Positions 12,800 through 26,232 are shown, numbered from the stretch's first letter. The stretch is 64,000 nt of DNA from Diphasiastrum complanatum (GCA_029204225.1 CM055092.1:15896715-15960714), one strand, 5' to 3'. Program-made: numbers and translations. Notes: a model not told the origin generated them from the sequence alone.

Positions 12800-13720
12800 C
12801 TGGAAGTCTCAATTTGAGTTGATGAATCAACAACATCAACAACAGATGGAGAAAATCAATAAAGAATCCCAGCAAGCCTTAAAATCTATTCAGAGTCAGT
12901 CGCCAAGGCAATTGCCATCTGATAACGCCATTCATAGGCGAGAAGATACCTAGTGCCCACAATGTCATGGACCACATACAGGTAATGAGTGTCCATGTGA
13001 TACGAGCACTCAACTTGTATACTCCGTGATACGACCACTGTATACTCTGTGATACGACCACTGTATACTCTATAATATGACCACTCAGACCACATCAAGT
13101 TGTAGGTACAACCCACGCAACATGCAATACTCTTGCCCACAGCCATATGCACCACGAGGACAACCATAGTCAAAATCCAGGAACTGCCTAGACAACAACC
13201 ACCTGCACAACACCAACGCTTGGCACTTCCAGGACCAAGAGGATCTGCTCCACCCAACAGGCCAAACCAACAGAACCGACTGCACATACATGCCAATGTA
13301 GTACTGAACACCTCCTATGACACCCCAGCCTATGAGTCTACTTATGATCACGACAATCCTATCTCATCATATGCAGATGAGGCCTCTGCCTCCTATTCCA
13401 ATGAGCAATATTATCATGAGGAACAACCTATTCAAGTTGACCAAAATGGTCATGCCATTTCCCCTCAGCACTTCAGAAGCGATGTTTTGTACGTGGAGAT
13501 ACCACTCACTTTCAAAGTGAGTGTAGATTTTGTTATGACTTTGTAGGTGAGTGTGTTGATTGTATTAGAAGGCATTGCTATAAAGATTGCCCTAACCAAA
13601 CCAAGAAGACAGTTCCAACACGTAGGGTATCTGAAGGGCCATTGCATGCAGTCACACGTGCACAACATAAGGCCTTAGATCAGTCTAAGGACCCGCACAA
13701 CCTCACCCTTCTGCTAATAC
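12800..13720 (+). pseudogene. Gypsy gag remnant
   Basis: A Gln-rich stretch (NQQHQQQMEKINKESQQALK) is followed by CPQCHGPHTGNECP (12956 onward), which resembles a retroviral-type zinc knuckle. After a frame change come Pro/Tyr/Gln-rich sequence and a second cysteine cluster CVDCIRRHCYKDC near 13550. Several stops break it. The family role is packaging of element RNA. Confidence 0.6.
13000..13086. repeat. Short tandem repeat inside gag
   Basis: About three copies of a 27-base unit built on GTGATACGACCACTGTATACTC. It breaks the gag frame and looks like a local expansion. Confidence 0.75.
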
Positions 13721-13724
13721 TTTC

Positions 13725-14313
13725 ATGATTCCACAATCTTATCCTGACCTTGTGGAAGCTCAAAGGCAATACCATGAGTTCCGAGATGAGTTTGAGAGAG
13801 CTAAAGATAGGATTTCTACTTCGCCATCTGCCCAGTTACCTACGCAGGGGCTTCTTTCCGATCTCTTACAAGCCCAAATCACCATGCCCTTCTACACGAC
13901 TGTCACATTTTCCAAACCCCTGCGGGATGCCATACTGCAAAGACAGCCTGATATACTCGATGAGATGAGACATCCGGAAAATGCTGAAGTGGTTCATAAT
14001 CTTGACATGAGTTTACTCCATATCGGTGCTGCTACCCGTGCATTATAAAGCGTACCCATCTGTACAAGCCATTATTGATAGTGGGTCTGGCATGAATATT
14101 ATCGCCCTGTCCTTAGCCAAGGCATGGGAAATATCCACATTAGAAAAGCCCAAGTACAAGTTATGTATGGTTGACCACCAACAAATGACAACACCTGCCG
14201 GTCACATAAGCAATTTACCAATCAAAATTGCTGGTTTGATTTTCACCATAGAGTGTGTAGTCCTAGATTTTAACCGCACACCTATCAATTCCTTCTTGGG
14301 ACACCTTGGTTAG
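13725..14313 (+). pseudogene. Gypsy linker and aspartic protease
   Basis: 13725-14048 encodes a charged linker (YPDLVEAQRQYHEFRDEFER). The next frame (14026-14313) holds the protease with IIDSGSGMNII near residue 16, in which DSG is the catalytic motif, and ends in FNRTPINSFLGHLG (normally LG.PWL). It would process the gag-pol polyprotein. A frame shift at the end separates it from the reverse transcriptase. Confidence 0.75.
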
Positions 14314-14514
14314 AAATGGCCAGAGTGATTCAAGATTGGAAGAAAAACAAAATTTTTTTTGGCAACAGACACGTGAGAATCTTTGTCGATGCCACAGGAA
14401 AGATAAAGCATGTACGAATTGAAGACGATTGACCTTCCACTACATATGATGACCCTGATAGTATCGATTCGACATAACGACTGGTGACGTCGGCATCAGT
14501 ATGGTAAAGCCAAA

Positions 14515-15501
14515 ATGGAAACCTCAACCACCATCACTTATTTTGAGGGACCTACAAAGACTATACCTCTCAATCTGAAGGATGATAATGAAGATATAGA
14601 TCGTATCGTTCACGTAGGGGTCCACCTGAATCCAACCCAATTGCGAGATTTGGAAAAGTTATTCCGCAAATACAGAGATGTGTTTGCGTGGAGTTATAAA
14701 GAAATGAAGGGGGTCCCTCCTGACATTGTTGTCCATACAATTCCATTGCAAGATAGTGCCATACCAGTCAGAGCAAAACCTTATAACACCAATCCTATCT
14801 ATCCTGAGAAGATACGAGAAGATATTCAAAAGCTTCTCAATGTTGGTTTCATTTATGAAATTGAGCACACCAGTTGGTATCACCAATTGTGGTGGTGCCA
14901 AAGAAAAATGATAAACTTCATATCTGCATGGATTTGAAGAAACTTAATGACCAAACAAAGAAGGATCACTTTCCCTTACCTTTGACCACACAAATCCTCA
15001 AAGATATGGCAGGAGCAGAAGCTTTTAGCTTCCTAGATGGTTTTAATGGCTATTTCTTAGTCCAAATTGCCCCTGAAGATCGCTTCAAAATGGCCTTTGT
15101 TACAGAGTTTGGCACATTCGCATATCAAGTTATGTCATTCGGTCTGTGCAATGCCCCATCCACTTTTCAAAGGGTGATGCAACGAGCTTTCAAAGATTTG
15201 TTACACAAGAATCTAGAGATTTATCTCAATGATCTTGGTGTACATTCTTCTGAGGATAAACATCTCGATGCCCTTGTTCATTCGTAGTCGACGGTTTGGA
15301 ATTTCATTGAATCCCAAAAAGTGCCAAATCTGGGTTACCCATGGTGTGGTGCTGGAGCATATCATTTCTCAAAATGGTATAGCCACTTATCTCGAAAAGG
15401 TTAGAGTGATTCTAGAAATGCCCATGCCAGGAACAGTGAAAGAAATTTACGCCTTTTTGGGCCATAGGTTATTATCGAATTTTTATAATACACTATGCTG
15501 A
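14515..15501 (+). pseudogene. Gypsy reverse transcriptase, broken
   Basis: Three overlapping frames give the domain in order: FRKYRDVFAWSYKEMKGVPP and HTIPLQDSAIPVRAKPY (N-terminus), then from 14874 IVVVPKKNDKLHICMDLKKL, FSFLDGFNGYFLVQIAPEDR, GTFAYQVMSFGLCNAPSTFQ and YLNDLGVHS, then LNPKKCQIW and IYAFLGHRLLSNF. The catalytic YLDD is YLND here, so one catalytic Asp is lost, in addition to the frame shifts. Confidence 0.85.
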
Positions 15502-15529
15502 TAAAACACAATTAGTATATCAAATCGTT

Positions 15530-16083
15530 ACTGATCCAAGGTGGACAGAAGACAAGATTAAAGCCTTTGAAGATCTCAAACAGGCTTTAGTCACTGCACC
15601 CATTCTTTGCGTGCCCGATTATAATAAGGAGTTCCATGTGCATACAGATGCTAGTAAGTATGTTATTGGTGCTGTTTTAACGCAACCCAGAGAATTCAGA
15701 AAGGATTTTCCAATTTGTTTCCTAAGCCGTCAGCTTGTTCCAGCTGAGGTTAAGTATTCCACAACAGACCGAGAAGCATTAGCAATGATCTATGTTGTTC
15801 AACAATTTTGACATTATTTGTTAAACCAGCTTTTTGGTTTCTATACTGACCATCATGCTCTTCTTTACCTATTGAATAAACCTTGCAAAACTAGACGAAT
15901 TGCATGATGGTTGTTGATTCTTTTAGAGTTCAGCTTTTGAGTTGTTATTTGGAAGGGTTCACAACATTTTTTGGCTGATCATCTTTCACGATTACCTAAT
16001 GTTGAAGCATCTGATGAGCCAATAAATGATGAGTTACCAGATGCTTGTCTGTTTTATATAGATGTCTTTTTGTGTTTGATTAG
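15530..16083 (+). pseudogene. Gypsy RNase H, broken
   Basis: KAFEDLKQALVTAPIL, FHVHTDASKYVIGAVLTQ, FLSRQLVPAEVKYSTTDREA and FYTDHHALLYLLNK are standard RNase H landmarks with catalytic Asp in HTDAS and TDHHAL. A TGA after VVQQF at 15809-15811 and more stops follow. It ends in LPDACLFYIDV near 16070, where the sequence switches strand sense. Confidence 0.8.
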
Positions 16084-16099
16084 AAAATAAGTTGTCAGC

Positions 16100-16949
16100 A
16101 GTCGAATCGTATCGTTAAGAAAATGAGTACCACAATCACTGACTAACTCAACAGGACAACCATAACGTCTGATTATAGATTTGAATAAGAAAGCTACGAC
16201 AATTTTTGTATCGTTTCATTTCGTTGCTTCAGCTTCCACATTCTTCATTGCATAATCCATTGCGACCAAAATATATCGACATTTAATGTGTCGGGTGACT
16301 TGCTTGATTGGACCAACAAAGTCAATCCCGCACTTTTCAAATGGTGCAAGAGGTATGATTGGCATCAAGGGCCAATTCATAGCTTTTGTTGGTTTACCAG
16401 ATCTCTGGGATGGATCACAAGATCATATATAATTCGAGACATCTTTGAACATTGTAGGCCACCAATATTTGGCGGTCAATATCTTATTAACATTGTTCCG
16501 CTTCCGTATTGTAGACATCGAAAAATTCTTCTTCGTCATCTGATAAATCATTATTCTTGTAGCACTCAAAATATTTAACTTCGATATCTGAATCAATAGA
16601 GAATATATTGAGTGCATAAGAAGAATCTTCAGAGGTAAAACTTGTGTCGGTGATCTTCCACTTGAACATCAAAGCCATTGACTAAGACTTCTTTTCCAAA
16701 TCCATTAGTTGATTTTCTAGCTTGAGAACCTATATCCACTTGCATAGCATCATCTACACAAGAAGATTCTCCAAAACATGTGAGTAAAGCAAAGTGAGTC
16801 ACTTCCACTTGCTTACCTTTCTCTTGAACTTCAAAGATATGAATATCTTCAGACCTGAACCTCTGGAAATACTCCCTCTCAAACATATTGATAGAAGATT
16901 CTGGTAATGATTCTTCTAACGAATTCCACATGCCGAAAGTGCCTAACAA
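16100..16949 (-). pseudogene. Gypsy integrase fragment on the opposite strand
   Basis: On the minus strand 16617-16100 reads ILTAKYWWPTMFKDVSNYI, PLAPFEKCGIDFVGPIKQV, ILVAMDYAMKN and GCPVELVSDCGTHF. This is the end of the zinc-binding domain and the catalytic core (Asp in GIDFVGP and in SDCGTHF) of a gypsy integrase. Upstream on the same strand, 16949-16487 encodes acidic sequence without a known domain in two overlapping frames. Its direction is opposite to the protease-RT block next to it. Confidence 0.75.
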
Positions 16950-17329
16950 ATATCAAGTGAAGGAATCGAGCCGCCGAACTACACTATGGAGCATCAATAA
17001 TAAACCAAGGAGGAGTTCCAGAATCTAGATTTACCAGGCACGCCAATATCAGAAGGTCGACAAATCACAGACCGGCCAATGAGTAAAACCAAAGCCTAGT
17101 GCCTCCCCAACATATCTTACGGCGACGAGAATAAAATCATGGCCGAGTTAGCATAAAGATTTAGATCTATATGTAAAATAACGTTAGACACCCTTAAAAA
17201 GTGCACTATACTCGTAAGCCAAAAGGCATGAGAAATAGAAATAGATCTAAACTCCAATGGCCAAAAATAAGAAAGGACCCAAATAGATTTTAAATACATT
17301 TTGGTTCATAACTTTTTAAGATAGTCAAG

Positions 17330-17934
17330 GTATGACACATGGTTTTTGGGTGAACCAAAAGCCCTAACCCTAGCCTCGTCTATAAGTAGGGATGTGACAC
17401 CATTTTGTATCACTTTTCATTTGTAAGAATAGAGATTGAGAGAGAAAAAAAGCCGCCTCCTCCACATTTTCTTACCTTGTGAAGCCCTCCTTTTTTGCAT
17501 TTGTGTGATTGATTGTGGATGTATGAATCCTTGATTGTTGTTTCCTAATCATGCTATCACACTAAAGAAGATCATTAGCTTATGCTTTCATCCATTAATC
17601 CACAAAATTGCAAGAGGAGAAGATCTAGTGTTCGAGAAGCCTAGATTTACAAAGGAAGCCAAGATCCAAAAAGAGGATCTTCACACACCAAAAACCTAAA
17701 AAGAGCCAAGAAGAATTTCAAGCAACCCATCCCTCATCTAAGCCATTCCATTTTTAGATTCAAAGCCAAGATTGACAACCTTAGTAGGCTTAGATTCCAT
17801 CTAGATCCGTAGTTTAACCTCTCCCCATTGGATCAAAGCCCGATACTACACCGATACTCACCCGGTTGGAAATCCAAACCCCGACTTTACCCTCTTGATT
17901 ATGACGATTAAGGAGTCACGGAAAGGGTCCAACA
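17330..17934 (+). repeat. LTR-like sequence, left end unresolved
   Basis: It carries a promoter-like TATAAGTAGGG at 17381-17391, a purine-rich leader and a right end reading GGGTCCAACA. A primer-site-like sequence begins seven bases later. The left end (TG) could not be fixed; it may lie near 16950. Confidence 0.55.
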
Positions 17935-17940
17935 TTTTTT

Positions 17941-17959
17941 TGGCGCCATTGCCGGTGAC
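17941..17959 (+). other. Retrotransposon primer-binding site
   Basis: TGGCGCCATTGCCGGTGAC closely matches the TGGCGCCGTTGCCGGGGA primer site known from Athila/Tat-type plant gypsy elements. It directly follows an LTR-like right end, as expected. Confidence 0.65.
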
Positions 17960-18193
17960 ACGATGGTACTAAGCCACTGATTGGATGGGTTTTAGTTTGC
18001 TTTTTGTTTGAAATATCGTCATGTACCGATCGAAGTATTACCTGAACCCGTTGACCTAGATCCACCACCAGAGTGACGCACTAAACCAAAGGCAAGTTGC
18101 ACGAGTCACCAGGAACACGCACATAGAACAAAGATACAAAAGTACAGGATCTAATACTGGAATTGACGATGTGAAAGCTATGCTAAAGGGTAT

Positions 18194-18436
18194 ATGGATG
18201 TGATGCATGAAAACATCTTGACTTTAGCTGCAGATGTAAACTTTCTGAAGCGACAACAAAACATGATAGGACAAAGATGTCCTTTACACACTCCACCAAG
18301 CTTGGTGTGTCGCTATTACCAAGGCAATCATTTGAACCGAAACTTTCCCAACACAATATGTCGATACTGTCAGAAACCAGGGCATTTGGATGATAGATGT
18401 TGGAATAGAAGAGAAGCCTTAAACAATGGAAATTGA
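18194..18436 (+). pseudogene. gag fragment with zinc knuckle
   Basis: 81 codons ending in CRYCQKPGHLDDRCWNRR, a clean CX2CX4HX4C knuckle. It follows the primer site by about 400 bases, so it may be the gag start of the element whose LTR is at 17330-17934. Stops surround it. Confidence 0.6.
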
Positions 18437-18810
18437 ATACCAGGACCAATTAACCATAGAATTCATGAACCTGGCAATGAGAGTCCATCAAGACAAGCAC
18501 GTTTTTTACAAAAGGACCACAAGTTTACTACGGTTGAAAAAGGGAAGTTCAAGGTACGTGAGGAATGATCACGAGTCAATCTTATCGAAATAAAAACCCA
18601 AGGACCCCACTACATTTAAATAAGTCAAAACTATATCAATTAATCAACTCATAAGTGCTATTCTCTTGGGTTTCGACATTAAATACTACACAATTCTATC
18701 ATTTCTCTATTGGTATATCACAACATATATTGATGAGTCTACGAAGAAGCACTTAACCAACAAGACTCTGATCTAGTAGATGTTGTCTTCCGAATTCGAC
18801 ATAGACCGAT

Positions 18811-19190
18811 ATGGGAGAAGGTCAATATTGTCTAGGTATTCAAATCCACAGAGATAGAGTGAGACGACTTATTTATATCACTCAACAAAGGTATCTTCAC
18901 AATACTCTTACCAGATATAATCTGATCAATTGCAAATTAGATCACTCACCGATGGATCCAGGCCTACAATTGTCGAAGGACCAATGTCCTCAAACCAAAC
19001 ATGAAGAGGAGCAGATGAGAGAGTATCCATATCAATCAATACTTGGATCTATCATGTATGCAATGGTCTATAGAAGACCTGATATCGCTTTTGCAATCAG
19101 CTCACTAAGCCAACTCATGGCTAATCTTGGCATTACCCATTGGAAGGCTCTTATAAGAGTCATGAGATATATTTGAGCTACAACGGACCA
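18811..19190 (+). pseudogene. Ty1/copia reverse transcriptase C-terminal fragment
   Basis: Reads GEGQYCLGIQIHRDR, IYITQQRYLHNTLTRYNL, YQSILGSIMYAMVYRRPDIA and HWKALIRVMRYI, then a TGA. These are the well-known blocks after the YVDD motif of copia reverse transcriptases (LG.EI.RDR, ISQ..Y, G.L.YL...RPDIAF). The catalytic part is missing. Confidence 0.85.
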
Positions 19191-19199
19191 ATGCATCTG

Positions 19200-20110
19200 C
19201 TATGGGGGGTGGGAGTCGGTGGGTAAGTCAAAATTCTAGGTGGTAGAAGGAACATTGCAGTGAGCGATCTGAGTGGTGTTGGCTTCATCAGAAGGGCTAG
19301 ATGGTTGGTTGTCGGGATTGGTGGAGGATGTCATGTTGACGGGTAGTGGGCCAAAGTTGGCTGGGTCAAGTTAGGTAGAAAAATGATGGATATGGAGTTG
19401 GATACGGTGTTAGAAAGGGGCTAAGAGCGTTGTGTGCAAATTCAAAAGGTTTAAGAAGGCAGCCAAAGCAGCTAGAAGAAATAAAGAGAAAGAGCCAAGA
19501 AGTTGAGGAGGACAGGAAGAAACTTAAGCAACAAATGAGTTAGATCAATCTTGATCAAAAGAAACTCTCTGGAGCAATGATAGTCAAATCCCCTCCTATG
19601 AAGCCTGAAGAGATCCGAAAGTAATGGATCAACAGAAGAAAGAGCTACAGAAAAGGAAAGATAAAGATGACAGCAAGCCTACAGAATAAAGCGAACTCCT
19701 CACCCAACAAGTGGTGGGGTCAAAGCTCAACATTGCAAGGGTCCAAGGCTGCAAATGTGGTACTATCAGTTCCCCTTCCACCAAGTCCCTATCCAACCCA
19801 TCCGTCCGAAATCTATTTTTCACCACCAATTTGATGACAAGCCCACCTCGTTTGAAGACTGATAACCCAAGGTTTGTGCAACCTTACCAATTGAACGTTC
19901 TCCTCTTCTCGTCAAGGCAAGAGCATTGACAAGACTGGAACTTCAATTGAGAGAAGAATTGTGGAAACATCCAGAAGCAAATGGAGGATACAGACCTCCT
20001 AGAAGTTAGAATCTGCCAAGAAACTAGAAGTGAAACCATCCATGGCAGATGCAAAAAAAAGAGAAAGAGGCACGAGGAAAGCACTCAGGCAGGCAAGATT
20101 GTGAAGTTCT
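19200..20110 (+). other. Decayed lysine-rich coding-like sequence
   Basis: Plus-strand pieces such as LKKFKEAAKAARRNKEKEP and QQKKELQKRKDKDDSK, then a Pro/Ser-rich frame 19711-19929, are broken by many stops. They could be a gag tail; no domain is recognised. Confidence 0.3.
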
Positions 20111-20713
20111 TGGGAGCTCTCCAATTTTGAAGAAAACAATCATTTGCGGCAATAGGACATTTTGGTTAAACTATGGCAATTTGTGAAAATAGTAGAAAGA
20201 GAATGTAGAAAAAATTCTAAGTGTTGGAGCTCTCTCTTCCAAACTCTCATAAAAAAAACTAAGTGTTGACTCAAGCACTCACACTCTCATAGAGTGGCGA
20301 TCCAAGATAGGTGGCAATGAAGCTCAATGATTGGACCTCTCTAAATCACCTCTTACAAAGATTGGACTACTCTTAGATCACCTCTTACAATGATTGGACA
20401 ATTTTGGTACGCCTCTTGATCTTACTAGTCCACATGGTCAAATGACATGATGAGGTGCTTAATCCTTACCCTCTACCATCAAGCCAAGTGTAAGCAACCT
20501 ACACTAGCTCAAGCTAATCAAAGTCAAAATTAAGCCAAATCACATATTTACAAGTGTACATGGAGTGGGTGTGGCCTAGCACCCCCAAAAGTCAAGATAG
20601 ATAGCTTTTACATTTTTCACACTCCTCCTTAAAAGATATCTCGGCTCTTCATCATAATGTCGTCTAGTTGCATGAATGGATTTTCCGTTTTGCACCTAGT
20701 AATAAATTCCGTT

Positions 20714-20968
20714 TTAATAACTTTCCAATTCTAGATTAAAATACCAATGTTTGGCAATATCATCAAGACACAAGTTTAAATATCGCACTAACTCTACGAG
20801 CTCATCATTGCCAAAAGTGTTACATGCTTTAATATAGACTGGGACAAATCGCTCAAGATCTCCTTGGAACATCACAACGTGGTGATTCCACCTTAGAAAA
20901 GCTTCAATGCCTTCCAGTTTCATGACCACCTCGAGTAACCAAGGAGGAGGTTCATCAATTTGGACCAT
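20714..20968 (-). pseudogene. Retrotransposon gag capsid fragment
   Basis: LEGIEAFLRWNHHVVMFQGD, FVPVYIKACNTFGNDELVEL and CLDDIAKHWYFNLE fit the capsid region of plant gypsy gag proteins (a helix pair and a WY..L motif). It lies alone. Confidence 0.55.
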
Positions 20969-20994
20969 CTAGGTAATATCAAAATGATCGTCAA

Positions 20995-23900
20995 ATGAAA
21001 TCTGATCACGACCTTGATGGTATCGGTATTCCTGAACTTAATTGCATCCACACTCAAAAGAAATTCTCAAACCAAGTTTTTCGAATTTTCTCAACTTTTC
21101 ATAATTTTATGTTTTGTATTTTCAAACTTTTTTTAAGTGGATTTTGCAATTATGATCCTACCTTTTGGCCTAAGAAATGTTTCATACAAGGCTGGACAAT
21201 GATTGAGGATTAGACTCCCATTTTTGGTAGTCATAACACCAGTAGGGTGGCTAGCTCTTGACCAGTTAACTTTAGACTACAACTTGTCATTGATGCACTG
21301 AGATTTACATCTGAAAGTCCCTTTGATGTGGCTAAATTATAAATAGGTCATACAGTCCCAAAAAATTTTGGGTCTACACCATTGGATTTTTCCAAAAAAA
21401 TTCAATTTTCTAGGAATTTCTTGTATATTTACTTGTTAAATTCTGTGAATTTTCTGTAAGGGAAGTAAAATTAATAAAGGGGATACTTTTGGATTGAAAG
21501 TAGAACTAACTTTAGTGCTTGCAAAAACCTGGTCACTCTGAATCAATTACAAGATATTGTAACGATTTGAGAAAACCTCATTTACACGTAATGGAGGATG
21601 GGAGAATGGTACAAAGGAGGTTCTTTTTCAGCTATCCAATCAAATGGACAGTTGGGATTGCCTCACTTGTCTACGAGTAGCCATAGTCCAAATGGAATAA
21701 GGAAATCTTCCTTAAGTTCTTGGAAACATTAGGATAAATTATCAGCATAGAAAACCAATTATGAATGAGGAATTTAGCTCAATTCAACTACTAAAAATGT
21801 CTAATTCTAACATTCCAATGATAGTTATATACTCTGTTTTAATCAGAAAAATTCAAATCAACCTGATGCATACACATACCTAATATCATCCAAACTTGCT
21901 AGTTTGCTTTACATGTGTTTGTGCACATTTGGCTCACTTTCTTATATTTTTCATTTTCTTTTGCACACATCCAATAGCATGTGAACTCATTGATTTTGTA
22001 TTTGACTTTTGATATTGCTTATGTGCACATATGAGAAGTTTTTTCTAGCTCCCATCTTTGGCTCTATTCATGTCCAACATTGTTTCTACAATATATATTG
22101 TTCTAAGGTTGCATCTACTCTTCTATAGACTTTTGTTACAACTATTGGTGCAAAGGGAACATACAACCTTCAAATTTTGCGGCTTCTATTTACATGCATA
22201 ATTTAATTTCTACACTTTTGATCAATTCGACTCAATCAAGCATTCAAAAAGAAAAAAATAGATTATGTCGAATCTCTTTAATTGTCTCCATAAAATAAAT
22301 TCGCCTTGTGTATCATATATTAAGTTACATTTGGATAATTTTATCATTGCTTCTACAACACTAACCACAAATAATCAAACCCACGTAACCAAGCACGATA
22401 CACCAATTCACGATGTGTGGGGAAATGAAATAGAGGTATGAGGGGATTGGAGAAAGATCTTCCATGCAAATTACTCTATCCCTTGCAAGATAAATATTAA
22501 AATATTCCTAATTGCCAACATAAGAATCTTCAATAAGTAGGCCTATGTTTGTATTAGGAACTAACAATTTTTTTAAAACAAAAATCGTATGCTACAACTT
22601 CAGTGTGGATGCCTCATCATGGAGGCCACGAATCATAATAATATGTAGCATAGAAGTAAATCCTTATTTGACAAACTTGCATGTGGCACTTCTATGTACG
22701 AGACATTGCACGACAGGTTAAAAGTTATCATATAAAAGGCATACCTTTGTTTCAAGGACTGTTTTTCTTATTCCTAGATTTTCTTTGAATAAAATTATAT
22801 TTGTAGAAATTTATAGGCCTTTTATCTTGGAGCCACCAAATCTCACATCGTAGAAAGTTTCATGGCTTAGTACTACACTATCCTATAGTGCACTATAAAC
22901 CAAAATTCAAAATTTGAAGCAATGTGATTTTTTGTATGACAACATATCACATTTGAGACTTCACAAGTTTAAAGACCATGAGGAAAAGAATAAGTCACCA
23001 ATGTCCCTCATTGGTATTATAATATGTTACATTTCTCAAAGGCTACTCTATCTATTTGCCAATAAAATATGCATATGCATGTTTTCTAAATCTGACAGTA
23101 TGTGAAAGTTGTTTTGTTTAAAATTTGTGCTCTTATATAGACCATTGGGAACATTGATTAATGTGGCTATGTTTTCACCTAATGCGTGTGATGTACGAGA
23201 TGCCAATTTCTTGTGATGAGCAAATTTTTAAGATTCCTTCTTGTTTTGCAAACAAACATTGCATGATGTTACAAAATGTTGTGCAATGCTGCCAATTGAT
23301 GCATTAGTGATGTACACGTTTAAACATGAAATGGGAAGGTTGTATTCAGTTTACACCTAGAAATTACCATCCACAAGCGACTTTTACTGCATCATCAGAG
23401 TTGGCAATTGTTTAATTGCTCTAGTTTTCTTGAGCAATTATACCATCATGCTATAAGGAATTTTTTGGAGCTCAAATTTTCAAATCTTCTGGATCCTTTT
23501 TCTTTCAAGTCTCGAGTAGCTTGACATAATATCTCCAATCCAATACTAACACACTCCAATTGAGTACTAGCACTTCCAATAGTTTTCTCAAAAATGTTGA
23601 TATTCTACCTTTAAGCCTTTGTTCCTCCAACACTCTCAGTTTGCATGGAAAATTTTTATATTTTGCCAAGAGCTTTTCATCTTTCTATGTAGTGACAAGT
23701 CCTTTATGAAGGCCTACTTTTAAAAGACCCTTCAATCTTTAGAAATAAATATGGTTTTTGGTTCCATGCAAACAGTACATGAAAATATATTAGCTTTTCA
23801 AGGATTCTAATTTGTGTGTGTTGTGTGCATACATGTACATTTTGAAAGGAATTGCCAGAACTAGAATCCAAGTTCTATCCTCTTTTATCTTTGAGTGCTC

Positions 23901-26230
23901 ATTTCTCTAATGACAAGTCCTTCATTGTTCTTGTGCATTAAAACCCATGGGACATGAGCATTAAAAATGTTGATAGCTACCAGACAGTTTTCCAACCAAA
24001 TACAAAATCTAGCTCTTCAAATTCGGTAGCTTTGACCTGTGCCCCATTCATGAATGGGATGCACTTTTCCAACTTTTATCCTTTTGACTGATTCAATTCC
24101 ATCTTGCTTGACAAGGTATGTTGATTTACCATCAACCTTTTCTCTTGTCTGAAGGCTACACACAATGTGGCACTCACAGCAAGGTTGAAAAACTACTCTT
24201 TGATGTGGCTGAGAGGGATGCCAACCAACATGTTATTCACAAGCTTTGTGTGTCTTGTCATCTCTTGGTCTTTCTCTTACCGACCTCCCACAGATTGATG
24301 ATCATCAGCTTTGACAGCTTGTTTACATCTTTACAAGACAAGGATTCTAGAAGATTTATGAAGATCAAGTTTGAAAGGAATTAGAGGAGAATATAAGATG
24401 AGGTACAAGGGAGATATCATTGTCCCTGCTGCTTCCCCGTCCCTTATCTCCTATCCATATAAGAGTCTGTCGTCTTCCAATGGAATCTATCGACATTGAA
24501 GTTGCTAACACAGATAAAGGAAAATTTACCAAATTAAATACGTCATCTCCAATCTCTTTTTGTAATGTTCCAAAAATTGACCCCACAGATGATCATCTCA
24601 AAGGTAGATTGATAGCAGACTGTCACTGATCCACCTCACCAAAGTCAAAGAGCATCGACCACAATAACAAACTTGACCCTAATTGTACCAAGTAGGCCTT
24701 GGGAAAATGAAAAACAGTACAAGAAGCCATTCACAATACTTCGCTGTTGTACTATCAGGCCTGACCATACACAACCATTTCCACATCTTTGATGATCCTA
24801 CATGAGCATGACCTACCCGTATTGAGTGAGGAGCATGACCACCCCAGATTTATATCAATATCCCATGGAGGCTTGATTTTTACAAACAAGCAGCAACATT
24901 TAAATTTTATAGGGAACCATTAGCACGTGACAGAATTAGGGTATTCTCACCGTACGGTTGTACCATTAAGCTGATTCTTTGTTGTTTGATTTTTCCTAGT
25001 CAGCTGATTATGTTGTTTGGTCCTGTATCTACAAACTCGTATTTGTAGCTAGAGTATTGCCTAAACCAGCTCATTGTGTTTCCATTATCATGTTCTTGCA
25101 AACAAAAGCATAATCAATAGCCTTACACTAGCAGTCGCATGACAGATTCGATTTGGCATTGGCCTTCGTAATAATGTCCAATTATGACCTTTTACTGAAA
25201 AAAGAAAAGGTCACACACACTCTATGTTCACATGCTAAATTTTCTACAAAGATTCGCCATTGAAAACTGCTTTTCAGACTATATTCATGTACAAACTTCT
25301 TTGAATAAACAAAGATCTGTTGAATTCGCTACAAGAATGCAATATGATTCCAACCTTGTCAGATTTAACCATGTTCAAGTCTGTCAAGATCTAAGCATCA
25401 ATGCTGAGAATTTAAAATCAAAAAAGAAAGGTGCTGGACACATCACAAACTCTAAGTGAACATTGATAGGGGGAAAAAAACTGAGTAGCACAGGGAAAAC
25501 CATATGCATCTTTTAAAAATCATATTTGCCAAGTTACGTCCGTATATATAGAATAAGAATCTATAACAATACTCAGTGGCAAAATATCTAGATTTTGATT
25601 CTTTTTCTTGGCCCACAAAAAACATGCTCAATTGCAACACCTTGAGAGACACACACCCCAATAGAAAATGGTATCAACCATGGGACCCAAACTCCTGAAA
25701 GATTTTTGCTGATAAAATGCCTGGAAAGCATGTCAATCTACTTGTTTCCTACCTGAAACATGCATAATATGAATACCACTCAGTGGACATAAGAGCACTA
25801 TGCCTGTAGATTTGCAATGTAATACATTTAAAGCAATTACTTCAAACTCTTAGCTCTAAATGTACTCATAATGCGATTTACAAATGAGGGACAAAAACTA
25901 TATGAAACATGTGAACTTCACATACCAATTCAGATACAAAAGCTCTTTAAGAAAGCCATGAAAACACATTTGGAGAGCTTGGGAGGCGAGCAGTCAGCAC
26001 TTCACAACCAGTCTCTATGACCTTTACAAGCAAAAGAAATCCATGTTACAAACTCCTAGAAACCCCAAGTACATGTCAATATTTGAAAACTACAAACCTG
26101 TGGATGCCTTTGCAAAGACTAGCCCAAAACAATAGATCAACCATTTGAAATTTATGAAGGGACACATGAAAGAATTAGCTTGTACATCTTATGAACGAAA
26201 AGGGGCTCATTTGATGCGTCATCACATAAA
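20995..26230. other. Long AT-rich stretch, no gene seen
   Basis: More than 5 kb with only short open frames (21213, 22914-23105, 24118-24384, 24420-24629, 25232-25459), none with a recognisable domain, splice-linked partner or repeat. Poly-A and poly-T runs are common. It may hold decayed repeats or introns of an unseen gene; I cannot support anything specific. Confidence 0.45.
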
Positions 26231-26232
26231 TA

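Larger units (their letters stand above)
12628..16083 (+). mobile_element. Decayed Ty3/gypsy element 1 (gag to RNase H)
   Basis: Order on the plus strand: gag tail and zinc knuckle (12800-13700), protease (14026-14313), reverse transcriptase (14515-15501) and RNase H (15611-16083). Frames change several times and stops are frequent, so it is inactive. The 5' LTR is not recognised. The integrase expected next is on the opposite strand (16100-16580), which implies an inversion breakpoint between 16083 and 16100 or a second element. Confidence 0.85.

Noticed and set aside
24118-24629. Pair of open frames in the long empty stretch
   Set aside because: No domain, no splice link between them and no codon pattern; compatible with chance.
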